A stretch of 64,000 nt of DNA from Methanolobus sediminis (lineage in GTDB: Archaea > Halobacteriota > Methanosarcinia > Methanosarcinales > Methanosarcinaceae): positions 248,001 through 312,000 of the forward strand of contig NZ_CP133592.1 in NCBI RefSeq assembly GCF_031312595.1. The letters run 5' to 3'. Numbering within the stretch: position 1 is the stretch's first letter; the number at the start of each line of letters is the position of its first letter. Under the pieces are notes generated by a model. It saw only the letters and a program-made list of their open reading frames with translations, was not told the origin of the DNA and did not search any database. The translations under genes and the position numbers were made by a program. Shown here in pieces: positions 25,190 through 33,552 of this stretch.

Positions 25190-25290
25190 TTTGCACAGTG
25201 GGGGAAGAGAATATATCTAACTGTGCCTCCTATAGCCTGATAAAGTTCTCCAAGCAACCACCTTCCATGGACCTTGTCAGGCTATCTAAT
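25190..25290 (+). ncRNA. Candidate structured RNA (two adjacent hairpins behind a TATA box)
   Basis: In the 390-bp gap between the FTR and cupin genes, GCACAGT (25193-25199) pairs with ACTGTGC (25220-25226), and right after it ATAGCCTGA (25232-25240) pairs with TCAGGCTAT (25277-25285), extended inward by a G-U and two A-T pairs. A TATA-like 'gtataaatat' (25161-25170) lies about 25 bp before the first stem, the archaeal promoter distance. The stretch is richer in G+C than its flanks. No gene explains it. It may be a small RNA on the plus strand; the minus strand would fold too. This rests on reading by eye, without covariation data. Confidence 0.45.
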
Positions 25291-25371
25291 AATAGACTGT
25301 TTTACCTGTTAGAAGAAACAAATCCTAACTTATTAAGTTAGAACAAAGAACTGAAAATAGTAGTTATATAA

Positions 25372-25415
25372 AAACAAAAAAAGAAATGAATCCCGGAAAA
25401 TCATAAATTTCCCGG
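25372..25415 (-). terminator. Terminator of the cupin gene
   Basis: Just past the cupin stop, CCGG arms (25412-25415 and 25393-25396) with flanking TTT/AAA pairs and one bulged base form a stem, followed in the leftward direction by T-rich 'TTTCTTTTTTTG' (about 25374-25385). Confidence 0.6.
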
Positions 25416-25416
25416 T

Positions 25417-25755
25417 TTACATCATTTTTGTCTGTTCGGTCTGGCGTGGTACTTTTACCACAAGGAAACGGAACAGACTGTCGCTTTCATTCATGAGCCT
25501 GTGAGGGATCTTTGCAGGGCTGTCCACCAGCATATCCTTTGTGATAGTCTGTTGCTCATCACCGATCTCAACAATACCCTCGCCTTCAAGAACATAAAAG
25601 AAGACATCTACAGGTGTTGAATGCTTTTTAAGAGCTTCACCTGGTTTAAGCTGCATGTGCATAACCTGGGCGTGTTCGGTATCATAGAGCTTGTGAACTG
25701 TGACTCCGTGAGGATTATCTTTTTTCTCTGCATTATTGTAGCTTGTTATTTTCAT
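25417..25755 (-). CDS. Cupin domain protein
   Basis: A 112-residue single-domain cupin. Motif 1 reads 'MQLKPGEALKKHSTPVDVFF' then 'YVLEGEGIVEIGDE' (G-x5-H-x-H-like, with only one His plus Thr/Pro, so metal binding may be weaker), and motif 2 'VDSPAKIPHRLMNES' (G/P-x-H-x3-N pattern). It lies 82 bp downstream of the hybrid cluster protein gene on the same strand and may be co-transcribed with it, which would suggest a link to nitrosative or oxidative stress; a hairpin ends the transcript. The ligand is unknown. Confidence 0.85.
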   Translation of the reverse strand: MKITSYNNAEKKDNPHGVTVHKLYDTEHAQVMHMQLKPGEALKKHSTPVDVFFYVLEGEGIVEIGDEQQTITKDMLVDSPAKIPHRLMNESDSLFRFLVVKVPRQTEQTKMM

Positions 25756-25837
25756 ATATACACTTCCTTAAATAAATAAAAATAAGGGTTTTAATATGGT
25801 TTTAATGTAAAAGTTCCTGAGAACTGCTATGAAATAT

Positions 25838-27523
25838 TTAAATGAGGGTCTTGAGATCCTCATCTACTGTGGTGTTTGGCATGATGTTGAAGTTCTCAAC
25901 AAGCACATTCAGGACATTTGGTGAGACAAATGCCGGGAGTTTCGGACCAAGCATGATGTTCTTAACACCAAGGCTCAGCAGTGCAAGCAGAACAAGGCAT
26001 GCTTTCTGCTCATACCAGGCAATATTGTATGCTACCGGCAGATCGTTGATATCCTCAACACCAAATGCTTTGGCAAGAGCCTGTGCAATAACGACAAGTG
26101 AATATGAATCATTACACTGACCTGCATCAATAACCCTTGGAATTCCACCGATATCCCCCAGATCAAGTTTATTGTAGCGGTATTTTGCACATCCTGCTGT
26201 AAGGATCACGGTGTCATCAGGCAGAGCTTCTGCAAAGTCTGTGTAGTAGCTTCTCTCCTTGTGTCTTCCGTCACAACCTGCCATTACAACAAACTTCTTG
26301 ATCTGTCCACCTTTTACAGCCTCAATTATCTTGTCGGCAACAGAAAGTGCTGATACGTGACCAAAGCCGCCCATGATAGTACCTTCTTCAAGCTGCTGCG
26401 GTGGCTGGCATGTCTTTGCCTGTTCAATGATAGCAGAGAAATCCTTACCTCCATCCTCACCAGCGTTAATATGAGTGACACCGTCAAAGCCAACAATTCC
26501 GGTGGTATATATCCTGTCGATATATGTGTCCTTAGGAGGCACGATACAGTTGGTTGTCATAAATATAGGACCGTTGAACTTTTCGAACTCTTCCTTTTGT
26601 CTCCACCATGAACCACCGTAATTTCCTACGAAGTTATCATATTTCTTGAAAGCTGGATAGGAGTTTGCAGGAAGCATTTCACCGTGAGTGTAAACATCAA
26701 CACCTGTACCTTTTGTCTGCTCAAGGAGTTGTTCCAGATCGTGCAGATCGTGGCCACTTATAAGAATTCCAGGATTGCTACCTACACCAATGTTAACTGC
26801 TGTTGGTTCTGGGTTTCCATAGGTTGTGGTGTTTGCCTTGTCAAGCAGGGCAAGCGTTGTAACACCAACTGAACCACATTCAAGTACCATTGGAACGAGT
26901 TCATCAACACCCAGGTGGTCATCCATTGTAGCAAGGAGTGCTTTTTCAATAAATGCCATTATGTTGTCATCCTTGTATCCAAGGACATTTGCATGGTGAG
27001 CATAAGCAGCCATTCCTTTGAGACCATACATCAGAAGTTCCCTGAGGGAGCGAATATCCTCATTTTCTGTGGCAAGAATTCCAGTGTTGATATTAGCAAG
27101 TGTAGCAGGAGTGACCTTTGCCATTACAGGCAGATCCTCACCAGCATTTGGAGCAGCACCCAGAAGTTTCTCCTTTATCCACTGTGGGAAAGATGAAACT
27201 GACTTTTCTGTAATGACTTTTTCATCAAGTAGCCTCTTTTTGATACCATCCTTGATCTCAAAGCCTTCGTTGATAAGCCTTTTAATGTCATCCTCACTGA
27301 AATTAGTATTAGTTATAGTTGCAAACAATCCGTCAAGAATGAACTCATCGGTCTTTGCATCATTGAGGCTGTTTGCCCTTGCTTTAGAGTTATAGAATGC
27401 TATACTTTTCAGGACATAAATCAGATTATCCTGAAGGTCAGCAACTTCTCCTTTTTTTCCACATACACCGTTCTTTGTACAGCCAGTACCATTCATAGTT
27501 TCTTCACATTGATAGCAGAACAT
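25838..27523 (-). CDS. hcp: Hybrid cluster protein (hydroxylamine reductase)
   Basis: A 561-residue Hcp when started at MFCYQCEET (27523), preceded by GGTGAATAAA; the longer frame to 27694 is not supported. Cys3, 6, 15 and 21 in '[20 protein letters not shown]' hold the proximal [4Fe-4S] cluster. Hybrid-cluster ligands appear in '[12 protein letters not shown]', '[12 protein letters not shown]', '[12 protein letters not shown]', '[14 protein letters not shown]' and '[11 protein letters not shown]'. The protein protects against nitrogen oxides (NO reductase and S-nitrosylase activity in bacteria) and reduces hydroxylamine in vitro. No hcr reductase partner lies nearby. The 294 bp before the start hold only control sequence as far as I can see. 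Confidence 0.95.
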   Translation of the reverse strand: MFCYQCEETMNGTGCTKNGVCGKKGEVADLQDNLIYVLKSIAFYNSKARANSLNDAKTDEFILDGLFATITNTNFSEDDIKRLINEGFEIKDGIKKRLLDEKVITEKSVSSFPQWIKEKLLGAAPNAGEDLPVMAKVTPATLANINTGILATENEDIRSLRELLMYGLKGMAAYAHHANVLGYKDDNIMAFIEKALLATMDDHLGVDELVPMVLECGSVGVTTLALLDKANTTTYGNPEPTAVNIGVGSNPGILISGHDLHDLEQLLEQTKGTGVDVYTHGEMLPANSYPAFKKYDNFVGNYGGSWWRQKEEFEKFNGPIFMTTNCIVPPKDTYIDRIYTTGIVGFDGVTHINAGEDGGKDFSAIIEQAKTCQPPQQLEEGTIMGGFGHVSALSVADKIIEAVKGGQIKKFVVMAGCDGRHKERSYYTDFAEALPDDTVILTAGCAKYRYNKLDLGDIGGIPRVIDAGQCNDSYSLVVIAQALAKAFGVEDINDLPVAYNIAWYEQKACLVLLALLSLGVKNIMLGPKLPAFVSPNVLNVLVENFNIMPNTTVDEDLKTLI

Positions 27524-27817
27524 TTTATTCACCATGCTTCCTATATAGGTATCTTTTCGATACCAGTATATTGTGGATACTTGCATATAAGAAGGACAGT
27601 TTCCAATTGGATACTGCATACGAAATACTCTCATAAACCTAGTGAGGCAAAACATTGTAACTAGTAAAAATTGCGTTCCAGACCCAGATGTCACTCTTCA
27701 TTCCCATACATATACCCATATGAAGTTGGAGCTTGAGCTTTATAAATTTATCTTGTATAAAACAGGCGTATGCAAAATACGAGATAATAAGAATATCCAA
27801 CCTGCGAACCCAGTTTT

Positions 27818-28525
27818 TCACCGTATCCTTTCAAACAGCGGCAACTCATCAGGATGATAACCTTCCCTTAAAAAGTAGTTCTTAAACTTACCACTTGTTT
27901 CCACTTCAAGGCAATCTATATCCTCAAGTGTCCTGATATGCGAACTCACTGCACCCTTGGAAAGACCGAGTTTTTCGCAAAGCTCCATATTGGTAATTCC
28001 AGGTTGCTCATATATCATGCGGCATACTTTCTTGCATGTTGAACCTGGCAAATGTGGTTCGATACGTCTGTGGTTCTTGTTCCACAGGGCACTTTCATTC
28101 CTGAACAGGCTCACATAGTTCCCGTTCCTGAACATAAGGATCTTGCCTGCATCCTTGAGATTGCTCACATGATACCGTACAGTCCCACGCTTGATGCCAA
28201 GATCACTCTCTATTATATTTACTGTACTACCGGGATTATCCTCAATGAACTGGAGTATCTTCTGACGATTCTCATTATTGGGGTCTTTTTTAGCCCACGC
28301 TGTAAGAAGAGCGATGAGTTTCCAACCGAGGCCGAGGATGATAGCTCCGACTGCTATGATTTTAAAATATAATGGAAGATCCCAGAAATGATATGTCCCT
28401 TGGAAACCAGTTGTATCTTTCTGTGAATCAAATGTTGAACCATGTGGTTGAACATAAGGTTCCCCGGCAGAAGGTACAACTACAACCAAAAAAAGAATAA
28501 GAAATATGTATGATAATTTATACAT
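27818..28525 (-). CDS. Membrane-anchored regulator with two winged-helix domains
   Basis: A 235-residue protein with an N-terminal signal-like helix ('MYKLSYIFLILFLVVVVPSA'), a short outer loop, a second membrane helix ('YFKIIAVGAIILGLGWKLIA', about 54-73) and two cytoplasmic winged helices: 'ENRQKILQFIEDNPGSTVNI' (about 83-135) and 'TCKKVCRMIYEQPGITNMEL' (about 160-215), the latter ending '...DCLEVETSGKFKNYFLREG'. This layout is common in Methanosarcinaceae, where such proteins are thought to link an outside signal to transcription. It lies between hcp and a small secreted protein, all leftward. I start at 28525; upstream codons to 28627 overlap the secreted protein gene. Confidence 0.8.
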   Translation of the reverse strand: MYKLSYIFLILFLVVVVPSAGEPYVQPHGSTFDSQKDTTGFQGTYHFWDLPLYFKIIAVGAIILGLGWKLIALLTAWAKKDPNNENRQKILQFIEDNPGSTVNIIESDLGIKRGTVRYHVSNLKDAGKILMFRNGNYVSLFRNESALWNKNHRRIEPHLPGSTCKKVCRMIYEQPGITNMELCEKLGLSKGAVSSHIRTLEDIDCLEVETSGKFKNYFLREGYHPDELPLFERIR

Positions 28526-28541
28526 ACATAATCTATGTACT

Positions 28542-28958
28542 TTAAATAGAATAATCTTCTGTCCCACTAACGGAATAACCATATACACGACAAGTCCAAG
28601 TTCCCTGTTCAATTCCAGAATTATCAACTACATCTATATTGATGCGTCCATCTCTTTTTCCATCTGCAGAGTCATAATAATAACCAATTAAATTGTAACT
28701 TGGATCGTATATGTAAAGTTTCAATGAATCTGTCTTATCACCCCAATTCAAGTCAACATTGAAACTTTGAACACTACTAGTAATTGGTTTGTAGTGCCAA
28801 TTTGTCTGGCCCTGAGTAATTGTGTAGCTTACGGATAATATGCCAATACCACTATCAGACCCGGATGATACTGCATCTATTGCTGTTTCGGATGAGCTTG
28901 CACTTGCGACGGAAACGCAGAGCAAGAATACTAGAAATGCTATTGCTATTCTTTTCAT
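28542..28958 (-). CDS. Small secreted beta-sandwich protein
   Basis: A 138-residue exported protein. The signal peptide 'MKRIAIAFLVFLLCVSVASA' starts at ATG 28958; a longer frame begins at 28982. The mature part 'SVSYTITQGQTNWHYKPITS', 'FNVDLNWGDKTDSLKLYIYD' and 'IEQGTWTCRVYGYSVSGTED' is a jelly-roll/PPC-like (bacterial pre-peptidase C-terminal) fold, usually a binding module. Its stop lies 16 bp before the start of the membrane regulator, so the two probably form an operon; the secreted domain may present a signal to that regulator. This functional link is inference from position. Confidence 0.7.
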   Translation of the reverse strand: MKRIAIAFLVFLLCVSVASASSSETAIDAVSSGSDSGIGILSVSYTITQGQTNWHYKPITSSVQSFNVDLNWGDKTDSLKLYIYDPSYNLIGYYYDSADGKRDGRINIDVVDNSGIEQGTWTCRVYGYSVSGTEDYSI

Positions 28959-29009
28959 GTTTGTACTCCTACTAGCTTTCACTAGTTATTCAAAAAGATG
29001 AAAAATAGT

Positions 29010-29042
29010 ACTATATAACTTTTCTAGCCATGGTTTAAACTA
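29010..29042. promoter_or_regulatory. TATA box with GCCATGGTTTAAACT motif (divergent copy)
   Basis: 'actatataac' (29010-29019) next to GCCATGGTTTAAACTA (29027-29042). The motif is a shortened relative of the two longer copies further right. Here the TATA can serve the leftward secreted-protein gene (start 28958), with the motif in the upstream activator position, or a rightward transcript. Confidence 0.4.
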
Positions 29043-29093
29043 AAAAAAAGTAACTTTAAGAAGGAAGTTTATTGCGGAGTAGTAGTTGTTAGG

Positions 29094-29150
29094 TGGAATG
29101 AGAGAGTGAGAGGACATAAAAATGTCCTCCGCACATCCCTCAATTTCCGT
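29094..29150 (+). other. Long hairpin 1 in the hdrA2 upstream region
   Basis: GAGGACAT (29110-29117), loop aaaa, ATGTCCTC (29122-29129) is a perfect 8-bp stem. Outside it GGAA/TTCC and TGAG/CTCA arms extend the fold with bulges. It may be part of a small RNA, a leader, or a terminator for a short transcript begun at the 29010 promoter. Confidence 0.5.
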
Positions 29151-29195
29151 GCAGGTTTGTGCTGGTTGGGTACAAACAATTCAAAGAAGTCATAA

Positions 29196-29231
29196 TTATA
29201 ATAAAACCATTATGGCCATCGTTTAAACTGA
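29196..29231 (+). promoter_or_regulatory. Promoter-operator repeat, copy A
   Basis: A 36-bp sequence that contains a TATA-like 'ttataata' and, directly after it, CCATTATGGCCATCGTTT then AAACTGA with the palindrome ATGGCCAT. It recurs 252 bp downstream (29448-29483) with three differences in 36. The motif sits where polymerase would start, suggesting a regulator that blocks or guides initiation. Confidence 0.6.
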
Positions 29232-29353
29232 AAAATTTTGAATAACCAAACCTATCGGTAATTTCACAATAACTTACAGTTAATATTCGCTTATAATAAA
29301 TGTAAATCCGGGTAACTTGCACATTCAGAATTTAAGTTGAAAGCAAAAACAGA

Positions 29354-29400
29354 CAACTAGGAGGGAAGAGGATAATATTAATCCCCAATTCCCAGTTGTT
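29354..29400 (+). other. Long hairpin 2 in the hdrA2 upstream region
   Basis: Three nested arms pair in order: ACAACT/AGTTGT (29354-29359 with 29395-29400), GGGAA/TTCCC (29364-29368 with 29390-29394) and GGAT/ATCC (29371-29374 with 29382-29385), giving 15 base pairs around a small loop. It lies between promoter copies A and B and could be a structured RNA or a terminator. Confidence 0.55.
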
Positions 29401-29447
29401 TCCCGCACATATGCACAGGAAGGTAAAACAGTTAATAACAGGAATGT

Positions 29448-29483
29448 TTATAATATAACCATTATGGCCATTGTTCAAACTGA
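29448..29483 (+). promoter_or_regulatory. Promoter-operator repeat, copy B, of hdrA2
   Basis: Second copy of the 36-bp TATA plus CCATTATGGCCATTGTTC/AAACTGA module. It is the copy nearest to hdrA2 (ATG 29615), leaving a leader of about 140 bases that includes another hairpin (CAGC..ATTAT / ATAAT..GCTG, 29506-29535). Confidence 0.6.
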
Positions 29484-29614
29484 TTTATATGGTCAAGACA
29501 TTTTTCAGCTAATTATCAAAAATAATCAATTGCTGATGTTATTGCTATAGTGAAAATCATGCAAAACTATATCTTTATCCAGACCATCATCTCACTCTAT
29601 AGGGAGCCAACAAT

Positions 29615-31969
29615 ATGCGAATCGGAGTTTATATCTGCCATTGCGGACTGAATATCGCACACACCATCAACGTAGAATCACTCAGAGATAAGGTCAGTGA
29701 ACTAAATGATGTTGCGGTGGTCAAGAACATACAGTTCATGTGTTCCGATTCGGGACAGGACTCCATTGTCCAGGACATAACCGACCTTGATCTTAATCAC
29801 ATACTTGTTGCAGCCTGTTCCCCTCACCTGCATGAGCAGACTTTTAAGAGAGTGCTTGAAAAAGCAGGTCTCAATCCATTTATGCTGGAAATGGTCAATA
29901 TCCGTGAGCAGTGCTCCTGGGTCCACATGGATAATCCGCAGATGGCAACCCAGAAGGCATTCGACCTCATCCGAATGGGTATTGCCAGGCTCAAACTACT
30001 TGACCCGTTACAGCTAAAAAAAGTTCCTGTCAGAAAAGATGTAATGGTGATTGGTGGAGGCGTTGCTGGAATTGAAGCCGCACTCACACTTGCAAATTCC
30101 GGTCATCATGTAATAATGGTTGAGAAAGAACCCACCATCGGCGGAAAGATGGCACTGCTCAATGAGGTTTTTCCAACCAATGACTGTTCTATCTGTGTAC
30201 TGGCACCAAAGATGACAGATGTGAACCAGCACCCGAACATTGATCTCATAACACTTGCAGAAGTTACCGAAGTAAGCGGCCCTGTTGGAAATTTTAACGT
30301 AACGGTAACCAGAAAACCAAGATATGTTGACGAAGATAAATGCAAAGGCTGTGTGGATGAATGCGGACGTGTATGTCCTGTAGAAGTTCCAAACCGATTT
30401 GATTCAGGTCTTGGAAAAACAAAAGCAATCAACATGCCAATTCCACAGGCAGTTCCTCAGGTAGTTTATATTGACAATGAATACTGCGTAGGATGCGGAC
30501 TATGCAAACTGGCATGTCCTGCCGATGCTATTAACTACCACCAGAAAGAGGAAAAACTCGAATTCACTGTGGGAGCGATCATACTTTCAACCGGCTACAG
30601 TCATTTCGATGCAAGCAGGAAGCCGGAATATGGTTACGGAATCTACCCTGATGTAATTACCAATATGGAACTGGAACGCCTGCTAAACGCTGCCGGGCCC
30701 ACAAAAGGCAGGGTACTTTCACCTTCAACACTCACGGTTCCTGAAAAAGTATCCTTTATCCAGTGTGTAGGTTCAAGGGATGAACAGGTTGGAAATCCAT
30801 ACTGTTCAAGGGTATGCTGCATGTCGAGCATGAAAAATGCCCAGCTGCTCAAGGAAAGATACCCTGATGTTGATATTACAATCCATTACATTGATGTCCG
30901 TGCATCCGGTGAGATGTACGAGGAATACTACATACGCAGCCAGGAAATGGGAATAAATTTCGTCCGTGGAAAAGTCGGAGAAATTCTTAAGGATTCTGAT
31001 GGCAAACTGAAACTTAGATATGAGGACACATTAAGCAGCGAACTGTTCGAAGAACCAACAGACCTTGTTGTCCTTGCAACCGGAATGGAGAACGTCAAAG
31101 ATGCTGACAAGATTTCAAGGGTATTGAATCTTACAAGACGTACAGACCGTTTCTTCTCCATCGCTCACCCGAAAATGAGACCGGTGGATTCACACGTAAA
31201 AGGAATATACATAGCAGGATGCGCATCCGGTCCTAAAGAGATACAGGTTTCCATTGCACAGGGAAGTGGAGCAGCAGCCAAAGCAATGCAGTTGCTTTCA
31301 AAGGGTGAGCTTGAAATGGACCCACTCAGTGCCCACGTGAATCCTGACAAATGTATTGGATGTGGAATTTGTGTCGATGTCTGTAAATTCAATAAGATCA
31401 CAATGATCGACCGCAAAGCAGTGGTTGACGAACTCTCATGCATGGGATGCGGAGCTTGCAGTGCATCGTGTCCTGCTGATGCCATATGGATGCGTAACAG
31501 CACCGATGCACAGATAATGGCCCAAATACATGCTGCAACAGAAGTCAAATCAGAATCACCACTAATAGTTGCTTTCCTCTGCAACTGGTGCAGTTACACA
31601 TGTGCTGACCTTGCAGGAACTTCAAGGATACAGTACCCGACCAACATCCGCGTAATCCGCGTCATGTGTGCAGGACGTGTTGACCCTTCTTTTGTTCTCG
31701 AAGCACTGGAACATGGTGCAGACGGAGTGCTAGTCGCAGGCTGTCGTCTTGGAGAGTGCCACTATATTTTCGCAAATTATAATGCAAAACAAAGGATGGA
31801 AGCTTTAAAAGAAGTCCTTGCAGATGTCGGAATAGACCCTGGACGTCTCAGTGTTGAATGGATATCAGCTTCCGAAGGCGAAAGGTTTGCAAATTCCATC
31901 GAAGGCTTTGTTGATTACCTGAAGAAGATCGGCCCTATAGGTTCTGAACTTAAGGAGGCTGAACAATGA
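29615..31969 (+). CDS. hdrA2: HdrA2-type heterodisulfide reductase subunit A fused to MvhD
   Basis: A 784-residue flavo-iron-sulfur protein. N-terminal HdrA cysteines 'GVYICHCGLNI', FAD-binding 'VMVIGGGVAGIEAALTLANS', the HdrA cluster block 'NDCSICVLAPKM', ferredoxin motifs 'CKGCVDECGRVCP', 'CVGCGLCKLACP', 'CIGCGICVDVCK' and 'CMGCGACSASCP', then from about residue 650 an MvhD domain with 'FLCNWCSYTCAD', 'MCAGRVDP' and 'GCRLGECHYIFAN'. This fusion matches the HdrA2 of Methanosarcina, which with HdrB2C2 bifurcates electrons between ferredoxin, F420 and heterodisulfide. The polyferredoxin gene overlaps its end by 4 bp (ATGA). No HdrB/C follows on this strand; those at 38.7-40.2 kb could serve. 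Confidence 0.93.
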   Translation: MRIGVYICHCGLNIAHTINVESLRDKVSELNDVAVVKNIQFMCSDSGQDSIVQDITDLDLNHILVAACSPHLHEQTFKRVLEKAGLNPFMLEMVNIREQCSWVHMDNPQMATQKAFDLIRMGIARLKLLDPLQLKKVPVRKDVMVIGGGVAGIEAALTLANSGHHVIMVEKEPTIGGKMALLNEVFPTNDCSICVLAPKMTDVNQHPNIDLITLAEVTEVSGPVGNFNVTVTRKPRYVDEDKCKGCVDECGRVCPVEVPNRFDSGLGKTKAINMPIPQAVPQVVYIDNEYCVGCGLCKLACPADAINYHQKEEKLEFTVGAIILSTGYSHFDASRKPEYGYGIYPDVITNMELERLLNAAGPTKGRVLSPSTLTVPEKVSFIQCVGSRDEQVGNPYCSRVCCMSSMKNAQLLKERYPDVDITIHYIDVRASGEMYEEYYIRSQEMGINFVRGKVGEILKDSDGKLKLRYEDTLSSELFEEPTDLVVLATGMENVKDADKISRVLNLTRRTDRFFSIAHPKMRPVDSHVKGIYIAGCASGPKEIQVSIAQGSGAAAKAMQLLSKGELEMDPLSAHVNPDKCIGCGICVDVCKFNKITMIDRKAVVDELSCMGCGACSASCPADAIWMRNSTDAQIMAQIHAATEVKSESPLIVAFLCNWCSYTCADLAGTSRIQYPTNIRVIRVMCAGRVDPSFVLEALEHGADGVLVAGCRLGECHYIFANYNAKQRMEALKEVLADVGIDPGRLSVEWISASEGERFANSIEGFVDYLKKIGPIGSELKEAEQ

Positions 31970-33270
31970 CCGAAGAGTGCAGGGAGAATTCACTCTGTGT
32001 TGAGAAAGACATGGATATGGATGGCTCACATTTCATCTACCGTCAGATAAGCAGCAAATCCATTAAGTTCCTTGATTTTGATTACAAAAGATGTGTTGGC
32101 TGTGGAATTTGTGTAGATATCTGCCCGACCAAAGCCCTGGAACTTGGCCCTATACAGGAAATATCCACTGGCCTGGATGCACCACCTGTGATGATGGACC
32201 TTGAGAAATGCACATTCTGTTCCATGTGTGCCAATTTCTGTCCGGTTCATGCTTTCAAAATGACAGAAGAAGGTGAACTTCCTGAGAAGGAAGAGTTCCC
32301 TACATTCGATTCATATGTAAGGATGAACGAGAAATGCCTTCCATGCGCACTCTGCAAGGCTGCATGTCCTGAGGAAGCCATTGAAGTAGAATTCACTTTC
32401 CCGAAGAAAGAAGAGATTGCACCATTTAAGGACGGTGCAGAAGGCGAGATTGAGATCGATACCGAGAAATGTAATTTCTGCGGACTCTGCGCTGAACTCT
32501 GTGAAGCATTCCTTCTTATTGAAAAGGAGAAAACTCCAACTGACCCGCAACCATTTGATATGCTCCTGGTTGACGAGGAAAAATGTGATTACTGTGTGCT
32601 CTGCCAGGATCTATGTCCTGAAGATGCCATCAAGGTCAAAGGTGAGAAACGAGGCGAAGCTCCTGAGATCGAAGGGAACGTTACAGTAGATGACGATAAA
32701 TGTACACGCTGCACCTGGTGTCAGGTTGTCTGTCCTTATGACGCTGTGGATATTAAAAAGCAATTCGAAGGCGAGCTAAGTCTGATTGAAGTTAACGTTG
32801 ACAAGTGTGACCCACAGGGCTGTCATGGGTGTTTTAATGTCTGCCCTTCTCATTTATGGTATGTACCGGAAGAAGGAGCAAAGATAGCAGCAAAGTCTGA
32901 CTACTGTACTTATTGTGGTGCATGTGTCAATGCATGTCCCAAAGATGTCATGACAGTTTCCAGAACAAAGGTGAATCACACACCTGTCACTGATTCTCCG
33001 TGGGCAGAACAGTGGAATGATGCAATAGACTCCATGATTACCGGAAAGAGAAAACATCCTGATGTTTCCAGAACCCTTGATGTTGAGCCTGAAGCACACA
33101 AGGAACACGTTGAAGTTGAACTACCACAGGTTGATGGTTCACTGCTAAAGCTTGCAAAAGAGCGTATAGAAAAGGCAAAGCCATTGCTTGATAATGTAAA
33201 ACTGCGAATGATGATCGAAAAGGAGGATCCTGAAAAGGTCAGTAATGAAATTAAAAAGAGGTTGAACTGA
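31966..33270 (+). CDS. Polyferredoxin with eight 4Fe-4S motifs (FwdF/MvhB-like)
   Basis: A 434-residue electron wire. Eight cysteine motifs are visible in order: 'CVGCGICVDICP', 'CTFCSMCANFCP', 'CLPCALCKAACP', 'CNFCGLCAELCE', 'CDYCVLCQDLCP', 'CTRCTWCQVVCP', 'CDPQGCHGCFNVCP' (with longer spacing) and 'CTYCGACVNACP'. That is the cluster count of FwdF. The last ~110 residues are charged and helical without cysteines. Overlap with hdrA2 by 4 bp means both are made together, so it most likely links HdrA2 to another redox enzyme such as formylmethanofuran dehydrogenase or a ferredoxin-using complex. The partner is not shown by sequence. Confidence 0.9.
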   Translation: MTEECRENSLCVEKDMDMDGSHFIYRQISSKSIKFLDFDYKRCVGCGICVDICPTKALELGPIQEISTGLDAPPVMMDLEKCTFCSMCANFCPVHAFKMTEEGELPEKEEFPTFDSYVRMNEKCLPCALCKAACPEEAIEVEFTFPKKEEIAPFKDGAEGEIEIDTEKCNFCGLCAELCEAFLLIEKEKTPTDPQPFDMLLVDEEKCDYCVLCQDLCPEDAIKVKGEKRGEAPEIEGNVTVDDDKCTRCTWCQVVCPYDAVDIKKQFEGELSLIEVNVDKCDPQGCHGCFNVCPSHLWYVPEEGAKIAAKSDYCTYCGACVNACPKDVMTVSRTKVNHTPVTDSPWAEQWNDAIDSMITGKRKHPDVSRTLDVEPEAHKEHVEVELPQVDGSLLKLAKERIEKAKPLLDNVKLRMMIEKEDPEKVSNEIKKRLN

Positions 33271-33300
33271 ACTTTTCACGGATCATTTGGTCAAAAACTA

Positions 33301-33366
33301 ACTGAAATTAAAGAAAGCAAGAATTGAACGACTTCTCAGCTTTCATCTATTTTCAGTCATTTTTTA
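33301..33366. terminator. Bidirectional terminator between convergent hdr clusters
   Basis: ACTGAAA (33301-33307) with TTTCAGT (33351-33357), and inside it GAAAGC (33313-33318) with GCTTTC (33339-33344), form a nested stem. T-rich 'cattttttaatg' follows on the plus side. It stops the polyferredoxin transcript and, in reverse, the second hdr cluster. Confidence 0.6.
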
Positions 33367-33552
33367 ATGTGATTGAGCATACCTTTCTGCAAGTGTTGCC
33401 CTTTTAAGTTTGAACTGAACTCTCTGCTGATCCCACTGGTATTTTTCAGCAAGGAACCTTATGAGCCTCTTCTTGGAAGCTCCCTTGAGTTCGTTCTTTG
33501 TCATCATTTCCTCAATGAACTGTTTCTGCTGTTCGCTGTCAAGTTCTGGCAT
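33364..33552 (-). CDS. 62-aa helical protein, last gene of the hdr-fdhA-like cluster
   Basis: A short, basic, helical protein: 'MPELDSEQQKQFIEEMMTKN' then 'ELKGASKKRLIRFLAEKYQW' and 'DQQRVQFKLKRATLAERYAQ'. The start at 33552 overlaps the stop of the molybdopterin subunit (TAATG) and follows GGAGGG by 6 bases, so it is coupled to the complex. No family is recognised. It may be a small assembly factor or subunit; the coupling is the only evidence. Confidence 0.7.
   Translation of the reverse strand: MPELDSEQQKQFIEEMMTKNELKGASKKRLIRFLAEKYQWDQQRVQFKLKRATLAERYAQSH

Noticed and set aside
27524-27694. 57-residue N-terminal extension of the hybrid cluster protein
   Set aside because: The extension has no family counterpart and spans the likely promoter; the MFCYQCEET start has a GGTGA ribosome site.
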